Assembly: GCF_025566985.1 (NCBI RefSeq)
Contig: NZ_JAOQJD010000005.1
Location: 1 to 64,000, forward strand
Reading direction: 5' to 3'
DNA length: 64,000 nt
Origin: Aedoeadaptatus acetigenes
Lineage (GTDB): Bacteria > Bacillota > Clostridia > Tissierellales > Peptoniphilaceae
This document shows positions 1 through 6,977 of the stretch, one piece after another (position 1 is the first letter of the stretch; every line of letters starts with the position of its first letter). The notes under the pieces are model-generated. The model did no database searches and was not told where the DNA came from. It saw nothing but the letters and a program-made list of their open reading frames with translations. Both the position numbers and the translations under genes were made by a program.

Positions 1-16
1 TATATGCACTTGGTTC

Positions 17-134
17 GTCCGGTGACGATAGCAAGAGGGACACACCTGTACCCATGCCGAACACAGAAGTTAAGCCTCTTAACGCCGATGGTACTTGGTT
101 GGTAACGACCTGGGAGAGTAGGAAATTGCCGGGC
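17..134 (+). rRNA. rrf: 5S ribosomal RNA
   Basis: The segment has the conserved 5S core (the CCGAACACAGAAG block near 57-69 and the GAGAGTAGG block near 114-122). Its ends pair: 17-23 (GTCCGGT) with 128-134 (GCCGGGC), giving about 118 nt. It is followed directly by a tRNA cluster, as at the end of a Firmicutes rRNA operon. The 16S and 23S genes must lie left of the window. Exact mature ends are inferred from the terminal stem. Confidence 0.93.
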
Positions 135-217
135 AGAAGATTTTTCTTCTGAATTAGATTGAATAGAATGCTTATCGACCGGATGGCCGGTAAGTTCTTC
201 TTTATTCACTTGTGTAT

Positions 218-292
218 TCTTAGGTAGCTCAATGGTGGAGCAACCGGCTGTTAACCGGTAGGTTGTGGGTTCGAGTCCCACCCTGAGAGCCA
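218..292 (+). tRNA. tRNA-Asn (GTT)
   Basis: Full cloverleaf. The acceptor TCTTAGG pairs with CCTGAGA, the anticodon GTT is at 250-252, and CCA is encoded at 290-292. Confidence 0.97.
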
Positions 293-295
293 TAA

Positions 296-383
296 GCCGG
301 GGTGGCGGAACTGGCAGACGCACAGGACTTAAAATCCTGCGGTCGTTGAGATCGTACCGGTTCGATTCCGGTCCTCGGCACCA
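296..383 (+). tRNA. tRNA-Leu (TAA)
   Basis: Class II tRNA with a long variable arm. The acceptor GCCGGGG pairs with CCTCGGC, the anticodon TAA is at 330-332, and CCA is encoded. Confidence 0.97.
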
Positions 384-415
384 CCATGGATAGTGTGTCC
401 ATCAGCAATATGTAT

Positions 416-492
<77 letters not shown>

Positions 493-543
493 TTATTTTT
501 TTGAGGCGATTCGCATTGGTTTCAAAGCGAAGGACCATATTAT

Positions 544-620
544 GGCGGTGTAGCTCAGTTGGCTAGAGCATACGGTTCATACCCGTAGTGTCAGCAGTTC
601 AAATCTGTTCACCGCTACCA
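544..620 (+). tRNA. tRNA with CAT anticodon (elongator Met or Ile2)
   Basis: Cloverleaf with acceptor GGCGGTG/CACCGCT and a fully paired first position, so it is not the initiator. CAT could be elongator Met, or Ile2 if the C is modified to lysidine. I favour elongator Met but cannot settle it by eye. Confidence 0.93.
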
Positions 621-623
621 AAT

Positions 624-698
624 GGCCCCGTGGTCAAGCGGTTAAGACACCGCCCTTTCACGGCGGTTACCCGGGTTCGAATCCCGGCGGGGTCACCA
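624..698 (+). tRNA. tRNA-Glu (TTC)
   Basis: Cloverleaf with anticodon TTC, acceptor GGCCCCG/CGGGGTC and encoded CCA. Confidence 0.96.
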
Positions 699-703
699 TA
701 TAA

Positions 704-779
704 GGGCGCATAGCTCAGTTGGGAGAGCATCTGCCTTACAAGCAGGGGGTCATAGGTTCGAGCCCTATTGCGCCCACCA
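704..779 (+). tRNA. tRNA-Val (TAC)
   Basis: Cloverleaf with anticodon TAC in CCTTACAAG, acceptor GGGCGCA/TGCGCCC and encoded CCA. Confidence 0.96.
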
Positions 780-783
780 ACCT

Positions 784-860
784 GGCCTGGTAGTTCAGTT
801 GGTTAGAATGCCAGCCTGTCACGCTGGAGGTCGTCGGTTCGAGTCCGATCCAGGTCGCCA
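784..860 (+). tRNA. tRNA-Asp (GTC)
   Basis: Cloverleaf with anticodon GTC in CCTGTCACG, acceptor GGCCTGG/CCAGGTC and encoded CCA. Confidence 0.96.
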
Positions 861-888
861 TTTTTACTTAAAGCATACAATCACATAG

Positions 889-974
889 GGAGGAGTTCCC
901 GAGTTGGCCAAAGGGGACGGACTGTAAATCCGTTAGCTCAGCTTTCAGTGGTTCGAATCCACTCTCCTCCACCA
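889..974 (+). tRNA. tRNA-Tyr (GTA)
   Basis: Class II tRNA with a long variable arm. The anticodon is GTA in ACTGTAAAT, the acceptor GGAGGAG/CTCCTCC, and CCA is encoded. Confidence 0.96.
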
Positions 975-977
975 TTT

Positions 978-1052
978 GCGGAAGTGGCTCAGTGGTAGAG
1001 CATCGCCTTGCCAAGGCGAGGGTCGCGAGTTCGAATCTCGTCTTCCGCTCCA
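978..1052 (+). tRNA. tRNA-Gly (GCC)
   Basis: Cloverleaf with anticodon GCC in CTTGCCAAG, an acceptor starting GCGGAAG, discriminator T and encoded CCA. Confidence 0.96.
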
Positions 1053-1055
1053 CTT

Positions 1056-1132
1056 GTACCGCTAGCTCAGCTGGATAGAGCGTCTGGCTACGGACCAGAA
1101 GGTCGAGGGTTCGAATCCTTTGCGGTACGCCA
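1056..1132 (+). tRNA. tRNA-Arg (ACG), integration target
   Basis: Cloverleaf with anticodon ACG in GCTACGGAC and acceptor GTACCGC/GCGGTAC. It is the last gene of the tRNA cluster. Its 3' part from 1106 onward is repeated exactly at 8501-8551, so the gene is the insertion target of the element to its right. The insertion left the tRNA itself intact but moved its transcription terminator to the far end. Confidence 0.97.
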
Positions 1133-1156
1133 AAGCAAGTTTACTTTTGTAAGCTT
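1106..1156 (+). repeat. attL: left 51-bp direct repeat
   Basis: Identical to 8501-8551. It begins in the tRNA T-arm and runs through CCA into the first arm and loop of the tRNA terminator. The base before (1105 G versus 8500 T) and the base after (1157 A versus 8552 G) differ, which fixes both ends. The crossover site lies somewhere inside. Confidence 0.95.
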
Positions 1157-1164
1157 AGCAAAAT

Positions 1165-1183
1165 ACGCATTTGTTGCGTTTTT
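1165..1183 (+). terminator. weak hairpin after attL
   Basis: A five-base-pair stem, ACGCA (1165-1169) with TGCGT (1175-1179), is followed by a short T run. It may partly replace the tRNA terminator that the insertion displaced. The stem is short, so read-through into the integrase is likely. Confidence 0.3.
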
Positions 1184-1254
1184 AGATTTAAATAACTTAC
1201 TTTATATCCGAATTCTTTTAACCTCTAACTATTGGAGTATGAAAAGAGGGTGAT

Positions 1255-2211
1255 ATGAAGAAAAGTCAATTTAAACTAGACACGTTACAGATGCGTTTTT
1301 TGTTGTCTAAAAAAGTGAATGGCATTAAAGAAATTACTCTGGAAGGCTATCGCAAAATATTCATGAACTTTGAACACCAAACTGAAAGGCCTATGGATTA
1401 TGATAATCTTCTAGAGCAAACAGCGGACTTCTTCTATAAGATCAATTGGTATTCTGATATGGCGTTCAATAACCAACGAGCACACTTGAATTGTTATTTT
1501 AATTTTCTTGTTGAGGAAGAAATACTGGAAGCAAATCCAATCAAGGAACTTAAGATCACAAGACGAAAAGAAGATGATCAACCGAAGCCTACCTGTATTG
1601 AAGAACTGGAAGCCTTGTTGGCGGTTATACCCACTTACAGTTATGTAGGCAAGCGAGATAGAACAATGATTCTGCTAATGGCAGATACAGGGATAAGACC
1701 GGCGGAAGTGGTACGCCTTAAGGTGAGTCATGTAGACTTGCAGAAGGGATATATCTTCCTCACAAAAGACATTACAAAAACGAAAAAAGATAGGATCACG
1801 CCTATATCCAATGAAGTGAAGAACAGCCTTGTCGATCTTCGGGAAATCGTCTTAAGTCAATGGGAGAACAAAGACCATCTATTCTTAACGGAAGACGGCG
1901 AAGAAATGGAAACCCACGTCCTAAGAAATAACATGAAGCGATATTCAAAGTTAGCAGGCGTAAAGGTAACACCTTATCAACTACGCCACTTCTTCGGAAC
2001 AGAATACCTTCGCCATGAAGGGAATCTTCTCTATCTTCAAAAGGTCATGGGGCATAGCAATCTAAACACGACAAAAAAATATATTCAGATCGATGAAAAT
2101 GACCTGTTACGTTCGCACAAGACCGCTTCGCCTATAAAAGGGCTTATACGGAAGAAGAATACAGATAATCAACGCTTGAGGATTAGAAATAAGGATAATA
2201 TCACTATATAA
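1255..2211 (+). CDS. tyrosine recombinase (integrase)
   Basis: A site-specific recombinase that would integrate and excise the element at the tRNA-Arg attachment site. The 318-residue protein has an N-terminal core-binding SAM-like domain (about 1-105) and a C-terminal catalytic domain. Visible catalytic residues are Arg in DTGIRPAEVVRL, Lys in the beta-hairpin ITKTKKDRITPI, the YQLRH box (the family's first His is Tyr here, a tolerated variant), His in MGHSN, and the nucleophile Tyr in TTKKYIQ. The start at 1255 has a good ribosome binding site (AGAGGGTGAT). It lies about 100 bp inside attL and reads inward, the usual placement. With the tRNA terminator displaced, tRNA-operon transcription may run into it. 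No excisionase gene is recognisable. Confidence 0.93.
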   Translation: MKKSQFKLDTLQMRFLLSKKVNGIKEITLEGYRKIFMNFEHQTERPMDYDNLLEQTADFFYKINWYSDMAFNNQRAHLNCYFNFLVEEEILEANPIKELKITRRKEDDQPKPTCIEELEALLAVIPTYSYVGKRDRTMILLMADTGIRPAEVVRLKVSHVDLQKGYIFLTKDITKTKKDRITPISNEVKNSLVDLREIVLSQWENKDHLFLTEDGEEMETHVLRNNMKRYSKLAGVKVTPYQLRHFFGTEYLRHEGNLLYLQKVMGHSNLNTTKKYIQIDENDLLRSHKTASPIKGLIRKKNTDNQRLRIRNKDNITI

Positions 2212-2228
2212 GGCTACACAATCAAATA

Positions 2229-2310
2229 TAAGGCGTTATAGATAAATAGGAATAGAATTCCATCTATAAAAGATTAAAACGCCTTAAAATGGACGTGAGA
2301 GCCTCAAATA
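2229..2310. promoter_or_regulatory. inverted and direct copies of an AACGCCTTA motif ahead of the 2354 gene
   Basis: TAAGGCGTT at 2229-2237 is the exact reverse complement of AACGCCTTA at 2278-2286. The block 2276-2310 is also repeated imperfectly at 3248-3282, ahead of the next protein gene. The two blocks share an A-rich start, the GCCTTAAA core and a later AGAGCCT. This suggests a shared operator or iteron of the element. The function is inference. Confidence 0.5.
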
Positions 2311-2353
2311 AGAAGAAGTAACAAAAAAAGAAGCATGAAAGGTAGGAATTGGA

Positions 2354-2725
2354 ATGAATTATAGAGAATTTGAAGAGTGTATGGAATTTTGCGGCTGTGA
2401 AACAACCTTCGAAGAGGACACCATTACCGTTAGCGAAGGTGGAGATGTAAGTATTTTAGCAGAGATTGATACGTCGTCGGGTTCACCGGCACAAGTACAA
2501 TTCAACATTGATAACCTTCGGGATTATTACTATTCACAAGTCAATACAGACGGCGAGCGGAAACAAGATTGGCATATACCCGTTCACCAATTCGCAAACT
2601 TAGTATTTACTTTTGTTCTTACGAATCAAGATGCTAAATACGATCCGCCAATTGATTGTGAAGAAGTGGAACCGTTCTTTGATTATGAAGATATTGATTT
2701 AGAAGATTTTTTAACGGACTATTAA
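2354..2725 (+). CDS. acidic protein of unknown function (element)
   Basis: I do not recognise this 123-residue protein. It is rich in Asp and Glu throughout, with an acidic C-terminal tail (EDIDLEDFLTDY), and has few Lys or Arg. It has no signal peptide or membrane segment. The ribosome binding site AGGAATTGG precedes the ATG, and a strong terminator follows at 2731. Its position right after the integrase and its charge allow guesses such as a DNA-mimic or anti-defence protein, but nothing in the sequence proves this. It is probably a single-gene transcript. Confidence 0.75.
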   Translation: MNYREFEECMEFCGCETTFEEDTITVSEGGDVSILAEIDTSSGSPAQVQFNIDNLRDYYYSQVNTDGERKQDWHIPVHQFANLVFTFVLTNQDAKYDPPIDCEEVEPFFDYEDIDLEDFLTDY

Positions 2726-2730
2726 GGAAG

Positions 2731-2763
2731 AAGCCCTAACGCTTATGTTAGGGCTTTTAATTT
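2731..2763 (+). terminator. Rho-independent terminator after the acidic protein
   Basis: A ten-base-pair stem, AAGCCCTAAC with GTTAGGGCTT, is followed by a T-rich tail. It begins six bases after the stop codon. Confidence 0.88.
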
Positions 2764-2896
2764 AGATCATGATAGCGACCGGGAAAAACGGGAAAACAAG
2801 CACAAAAAACGAATCAATGTTCTTATATTACGATTCTATTACAAATATAAACGGCTTAACCATGCGGGTTATAGAAGCTAAGAAATTTGAAAAAGG

Positions 2897-2925
2897 TTGT
2901 TAACGCTTGCCCAAATGGGTATAAT
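2897..2925 (+). promoter_or_regulatory. sigma-A-type promoter of a non-coding transcript
   Basis: TTGTTA (2897-2902), a 17-bp spacer and TATAAT (2920-2925). Transcription should start near 2932. No protein gene begins until 3322, beyond a strong terminator at 3179. Confidence 0.75.
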
Positions 2926-2931
2926 ATAAGT

Positions 2932-3214
2932 GAAAAGAGAATAAGAGATAGTGATGTTCACAAAAATAGATCAAATTAGGAAGGTGATGTTACTAAAGTT
3001 ACTTAGAAAATAGTGCGAGCCATAAGCAACCCAACTGATTCATAAAGGCGAAGCCTACATATTGTTCCACTACAAGGCAAGCCGGATAGACGAAACATAA
3101 AGCAGAAAATAACCTGCTTAGGCGATGAACATCATTCGATACTCAACTTCTTTTTTCGATGAACCATAACAAATTCATAAGGCTATTGTGCTAAACAGCA
3201 ATAGCCTTTTTCTA
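2932..3214 (+). ncRNA. candidate small non-coding RNA of the element (about 280 nt)
   Basis: This is the stretch between a good promoter (-10 at 2920-2925) and a strong terminator (3179-3214). It has no protein reading frame of note. Local hairpins are visible: AGGC(3046-3049)/GCCT(3053-3056) and AAGCAG(3100-3105)/CTGCTT(3114-3119). A short frame at 2987-3013 (MLLKLLRK) follows an AGGAAGG sequence and could be a leader peptide. I could not match the RNA to a known family. Control of element copy number or gene expression is only a guess. Confidence 0.5.
3179..3214 (+). terminator. Rho-independent terminator of the ncRNA candidate
   Basis: A perfect ten-base-pair stem, AAGGCTATTG with CAATAGCCTT, and a ten-base loop, followed by a T-rich run. 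Confidence 0.9.
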
Positions 3215-3247
3215 TTTTTAGGCAAGTGTAACTATCAATAAAAATTT

Positions 3248-3282
3248 AAAACGCCTTAAATTAGATCCTAGAGCCTTAGAAT
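3248..3282. repeat. second copy of the GCCTTAAA block
   Basis: An imperfect 35-bp copy of 2276-2310, with A-rich start, GCCTTAAA core and AGAGCCT. It lies about 40 bp before the 3322 gene, as the first copy lies about 44 bp before the 2354 gene. A shared regulatory site is the simplest reading. Confidence 0.55.
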
Positions 3283-3321
3283 AGATATAGAACTAGAACA
3301 ATAAAGTTAGGAGAGAAATTA

Positions 3322-3669
3322 TTGGCGATTCAAAACGTAAAAGACTATAAGGGATTAAAGGAAAACATGAACCGTATAGGGCTTCGAAGCAAGGTAGAAG
3401 ATAGAGGAAGAAAAGTCGTTATTTATTACTTCGATAAGGAAATGAACGAAAATAAAGCGGTCGTTCTTATCCACTTAGCAAGTGAAAAATACTATCCGAT
3501 GTGCTTCAATATTGATTCTTATGTGGCGTATAGAAAACGATACGCCGAAGCAAAACCGAAGAAATTTAAAAATAGAACAGTACAAGATGATGTGGAAACA
3601 CTTTATAGAAGCATAGCCACCTATTACCTTAACGCAAAGAAGCTTGTAGATAATCAAAAGGAGAAATAA
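3322..3669 (+). CDS. small element protein, paralogue A
   Basis: A 115-residue basic protein of unknown function. Its first 50 residues contain MNRIGLRSKVEDRGRKVVIY and then AVVLIHL, a pattern repeated in the next gene (MNRIGLDIKTENNGNRVVIY, then TTIHL). The two are therefore tandem paralogues from a duplication. It starts with TTG at 3322 behind AGGAGAG. There is no signal peptide or membrane helix. The basic charge would fit nucleic-acid binding, but no motif proves it. The next gene starts 23 bp downstream, so the two are probably co-transcribed. Confidence 0.72.
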   Translation: MAIQNVKDYKGLKENMNRIGLRSKVEDRGRKVVIYYFDKEMNENKAVVLIHLASEKYYPMCFNIDSYVAYRKRYAEAKPKKFKNRTVQDDVETLYRSIATYYLNAKKLVDNQKEK

Positions 3670-3692
3670 AAATAGATAAGGAACAAAAGAAA

Positions 3693-4088
3693 ATGAATTG
3701 TGGAATTGATTTTGAATATGTGAATGTATTTGTGGATCAGTACTTAAAACTATACGATCAAATGAACCGAATCGGGCTGGACATAAAAACAGAAAATAAC
3801 GGGAATCGTGTAGTGATTTATCAAAAGAGCAAGAGCAAGAAAACAGATATAGCCATAACTACTATTCACTTAGATGATACGAAACGAGAGGTGGAATTTC
3901 ACTTCACGCCTTGTCTTCATCGTATGGGGAAGAAGCCCAACCATAAGCGAAACACAAAAAAAGATTGGCGATTCAATATTCAAATCTTAGTGGATAGTGC
4001 TTATTACTTTTATGCTAGTATTAAGGACATGAACCGGCGAAAAGAATTAGGTTCGAATCCAATTTCGAGACGATACGATGAGATTTAA
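3693..4088 (+). CDS. small element protein, paralogue B
   Basis: A 131-residue basic protein of unknown function, homologous to its upstream neighbour over the MNRIGLDIKTENN...RVVIY...TIHL stretch (about residues 27-60). The N-terminal 25 residues and the C-terminal half differ. Both proteins end in a segment that looks helical (RFNIQILVDSAYYFYASIKDM here). The start at 3693 has a weak AAGGAAC-type ribosome binding site. It is followed by an extended -10 promoter and a hairpin before the helicase gene. Confidence 0.72.
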   Translation: MNCGIDFEYVNVFVDQYLKLYDQMNRIGLDIKTENNGNRVVIYQKSKSKKTDIAITTIHLDDTKREVEFHFTPCLHRMGKKPNHKRNTKKDWRFNIQILVDSAYYFYASIKDMNRRKELGSNPISRRYDEI

Positions 4089-4103
4089 AGGCGATTGAGA
4101 TTT

Positions 4104-4145
4104 TGATATAATGGTGATTATTCAGGGAAGGAAATTCCTTCCCTG
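4104..4145 (+). promoter_or_regulatory. extended -10 promoter and leader hairpin of the helicase gene
   Basis: TGATATAAT at 4104-4112 is an extended -10 element. About 10 bp later lies a perfect stem, CAGGGAAGG (4123-4131) with CCTTCCCTG (4137-4145). Only a short T run follows, so it could be an attenuator, a leader-stabilising hairpin or an operator. Confidence 0.55.
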
Positions 4146-4199
4146 TTTCACTATTAGAGAACGGAATTGCATTTTAGCCTTTATAACGGAGCGGGGAAT

Positions 4200-6029
4200 A
4201 TGAGTAGAAGAAACACGAAACAATCAGATAATCGCCTTTTTGTTGATGGGGAGCGGTTATTCAAAAAGGTAATGTTCCTTGAAGATAAGGGATTTAAAAA
4301 TATTTTAGTAACAGCCCCATTAGAAAGCGGAAAAACCAGTTTCGTGTATGACTACTTATTGGGTGCGGGAAAGAAGGTAGCCATTCTTTCGAACCGTTCA
4401 TTGCTAAAAGACCAAAACAAAAAATATGTGAAACGTACTCAAGCACAAAAAAATAAAAATGAAAGCAATAACCGAGAGATTATAGACAACACATTGATAT
4501 ATTGTTATCAAATAATTGGGAATATTTTATTCGAAACTGATAAAGATAAAAGACGAAAATTCAAAAATAACTTCAAGAAGCGCACGGGATTATCACAACA
4601 ATTAGTTGATGAGTATTTCCGAAGAACGGAAGAATTCGTAGAGAAAGATATTAAAGAAGTGGATTATCTGATTTTAGATGAAGCCCACTATTTTACAAGT
4701 GATTCTGAATTTAATGACAACACTGAAAAAGAATTTGAGTACCTTTTTAGTCATTGTAACGGGGTAAAAGTATTCATGACTGCTACACCCGAAGCGTTTA
4801 TTGAAGCCGTTAGAGCGTATGAAGAAAAAAACAAGATTGAACATTTTGAGAGAATGAAGGAAGTTGATTTACTAAAACAATTGACACCGGGTATTCAAGA
4901 CTTAATAGATAATTGCGACAGTGAATACATGACGATACCGGAAGAAAATGATAATATTATTCAACACGTAAACAATCACTTAATATTTAACTACATTCAT
5001 GAAAAGGATAAGGATAAATTTATTAGCGAACAAGTAAAGTTAAGCAATCCATACAATAAGATGATATACTTCGCCAACAATAAACGATATGCCTTGATTG
5101 TTAAGGGAATGGCAGATGGTAAATCCTTATTAGATAAGAAATACAAAGGGGGTGCCTTTCTATGTAGCCTCTATGATACAGACGGGTTCAGTAGATTTAT
5201 TGACCATGAAGAAAGGGAACGCATTGTAGATAATGAAAAATTCAATAAAGATGTACTGGTTACGACCAAAGTATTAGATAATGGCATTAACATTCGTGAT
5301 AGGCAGGTAAAGCGTGTAATCATAGATTATGTGAATTACGATTCGGTGGTTCAAATGATCGGGCGAATAAGAACAAAAAACAGAACAGATAAAGAGAAAT
5401 TAGAGATTACATTAATTGTGCCGGAATTAGGAGACATTAAAAATAAAATCAGAGATTCACAAAGGGCAATAAACGGCGAAGAAGCTAAAAAAAATAATAG
5501 CGGCGAAGATTCCGAGCCGAATCTGTTTAGAATTGAGCAGTGTAGATACACAAAAAAAGCCTATGAAGAATTGTTGAAATTTGATAGCTTAGATGGTGAG
5601 AATATATTTAACTATCACTTCGGGCACATTTATACACTGCTAACACATTCAGATAATACTGTTCTTCTTCCGCCGGTAAGGGGTTTAGATAAAGTAGAAG
5701 AAGAATTTAAAAGGGAAGAAGACCGAATCGAAAGTGAAAAGCGAATTCAAGCAGTACTAAGGGAACAAGAAAATGAAGAAGAGCGAAAACTATTAGCACA
5801 AAGAATTCAATCTTGCTTCGCCAAATATGGGAATAGGGAATTACTAAAAGATGAATTTGATATGTTGGCGAAAGACTTGAATTTTAAAAATAAAGACGGT
5901 TCCATTTCAAAAACTGCTAATAAGATTAACGATCACTTAGCAGAACATGGTTATAGGGTAGAATCAAGAATTTCTAGAGAAAAAAATACTAGAGATAAAA
6001 AGACATACAGAATCGTCAAACGATGTTAA
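4200..6029 (+). CDS. superfamily 2 DNA/RNA helicase of the element
   Basis: A roughly 609-residue DEAH-type helicase. Motifs in order: I, APLESGKTS (a variant P-loop with Glu-Ser where most have Gly-Ser); Ia, SNRSLLKDQ; II, LDEAH; III, MTATPEA; IV, MIYFANN; V, VTTKVLDNGINI; VI, SVVQMIGRIR. All are present, so it should be active. The last 100 or so residues are charged and coiled-coil-like and end in a possible winged-helix tail. The start at 4200 is chosen because GGAGCGGGG precedes it; an upstream ATG at 4167 has no such site. It is the only replication-type gene in the element. Its likely role is element replication or repair, by inference. Confidence 0.85.
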   Translation: MSRRNTKQSDNRLFVDGERLFKKVMFLEDKGFKNILVTAPLESGKTSFVYDYLLGAGKKVAILSNRSLLKDQNKKYVKRTQAQKNKNESNNREIIDNTLIYCYQIIGNILFETDKDKRRKFKNNFKKRTGLSQQLVDEYFRRTEEFVEKDIKEVDYLILDEAHYFTSDSEFNDNTEKEFEYLFSHCNGVKVFMTATPEAFIEAVRAYEEKNKIEHFERMKEVDLLKQLTPGIQDLIDNCDSEYMTIPEENDNIIQHVNNHLIFNYIHEKDKDKFISEQVKLSNPYNKMIYFANNKRYALIVKGMADGKSLLDKKYKGGAFLCSLYDTDGFSRFIDHEERERIVDNEKFNKDVLVTTKVLDNGINIRDRQVKRVIIDYVNYDSVVQMIGRIRTKNRTDKEKLEITLIVPELGDIKNKIRDSQRAINGEEAKKNNSGEDSEPNLFRIEQCRYTKKAYEELLKFDSLDGENIFNYHFGHIYTLLTHSDNTVLLPPVRGLDKVEEEFKREEDRIESEKRIQAVLREQENEEERKLLAQRIQSCFAKYGNRELLKDEFDMLAKDLNFKNKDGSISKTANKINDHLAEHGYRVESRISREKNTRDKKTYRIVKRC

Positions 6030-6040
6030 ACATTTAACTA

Positions 6041-6097
6041 TGGTGTATGTTTCATGGTTTTCGCCTTATATATACGCATATCATGAAATGCACACCA
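6041..6097. repeat. imperfect inverted repeat after the helicase gene
   Basis: Arms TGGTGTATGTTTCATG (6041-6056) and CATGAAATGCACACCA (6082-6097) match at 13 of 16 positions. They lie in AT-rich DNA just past the helicase stop codon. It could be a protein-binding site, an origin hairpin or a transcript-end structure. Confidence 0.5.
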
Positions 6098-6130
6098 TTT
6101 ATGCGTTAACTTAATTTTAAATTAAATTAA

Positions 6131-6170
6131 GGCGATAGAGGGCAGAAAAGCCCCTATTCGCCGTTTTAAT
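6131..6170 (+). terminator. terminator of the helicase transcript
   Basis: A GC-rich stem of GGCGATAGAGGG with CCCCTATTCGCC (some imperfect pairs), followed by GTTTTAATTTTA. Confidence 0.75.
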
Positions 6171-6195
6171 TTTATAAAATCGTACAAAGATCGGT

Positions 6196-6265
6196 GTATT
6201 CGCTTCTTTTAAAGAGTAGCAAGATTCTTAACAGAATGCTTTCATTTTCTGAATTGGGCGAATAC
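6196..6265. other. 70-nt hairpin element
   Basis: GTATTCGC (6196-6203) is the exact reverse complement of GCGAATAC (6258-6265). An inner CAGAA/TTCTG stem lies inside. The function is unknown. It could be a structured RNA or an origin hairpin. Confidence 0.4.
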
Positions 6266-6758
6266 CTGACGAGGAACGATATTCCCCTCATGAGAAAATT
6301 AGAAAAAATTTTCGAATGATTAAATTGTCTTTATTAAGTTTAGTCTATTCCCAAAGTATGTAGGTTCATCAGAGAGTTGATATGACAAGAAGAATGATGG
6401 ATTTGTTCTTATATCCTGATGGTTCTTCCTGCTTGGGGCTTCCTAAGTTGTAATGGTTCATCTCGTTAAGTTATTTTTTTAGAATTTATCTTTAAATTTA
6501 TTTTTACAAGAATAGCAGATTAAGAGAGGTTATTCTTAGCCATATATAGAGAACCTATTTACTTGATAGGTTATTAACAATAATCTATTGCTAAACTTTA
6601 AAAGATCAAGTCAAACAAATGGCATGAAGTAGGCGTATAGGTTAAGTAATACAGAAAAAGAAATAGATTATATAGTTGACAAAAATATAACATAGAGAAA
6701 GTGAATGCTTAAAAGATTAGTCTATGATTGATAGGCATTGAATATGAAGTGAATAAAT

Positions 6759-6772
6759 AGAACGTATGTTCT
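6759..6772. promoter_or_regulatory. LexA/SOS-box-like palindrome
   Basis: AGAACGTATGTTCT is a palindrome with the GAAC-N4-GTTC core of the Gram-positive LexA (DinR) box. The four central bases GTAT fit its RNRY pattern, and only the outermost base on each side departs from the consensus. It sits some 200 bp before the nested hairpin cluster. SOS control of element transcription is inferred. Confidence 0.55.
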
Positions 6773-6977
6773 AAAGGCATTTATTTTTTTCTTAACCACA
6801 AACCTTTTATGACTGCTTAACATACAACATTCAAATTCATTTGTGCTAAACATAGAAGTTAGGTCGTGTATGGTGGAAGCATATTTAGTGAAGTACCGGC
6901 GAAGGGTAGTAGTGTTGAGGTTAATAGGTTTAATAGGGTAGTGTCAAAACAACACCACCTTGAAGACCAAAGTTCTA

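Noticed and set aside
2810..2823. Second possible LexA box upstream of the small-RNA promoter
   Set aside because: The left half-site is broken (GAAT for GAAC) and the middle departs from the pattern. Too weak to call on its own.
3013..3060. GTGCGAG resembling the start of a group II intron
   Set aside because: No intron-encoded protein, no domain V-like hairpin and no matching 3' end within reach.
6382..6453. 24-codon frame (MTRRMMDLFLYPDGSS...)
   Set aside because: No good ribosome site and no supporting context.
6870..6941. 24-codon frame in the gene-free region (basic and hydrophobic peptide beginning MVEAYLVKYRRR)
   Set aside because: It has only a weak ribosome site and nothing to show it is translated. 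It is probably chance, though a toxin-like peptide cannot be excluded.
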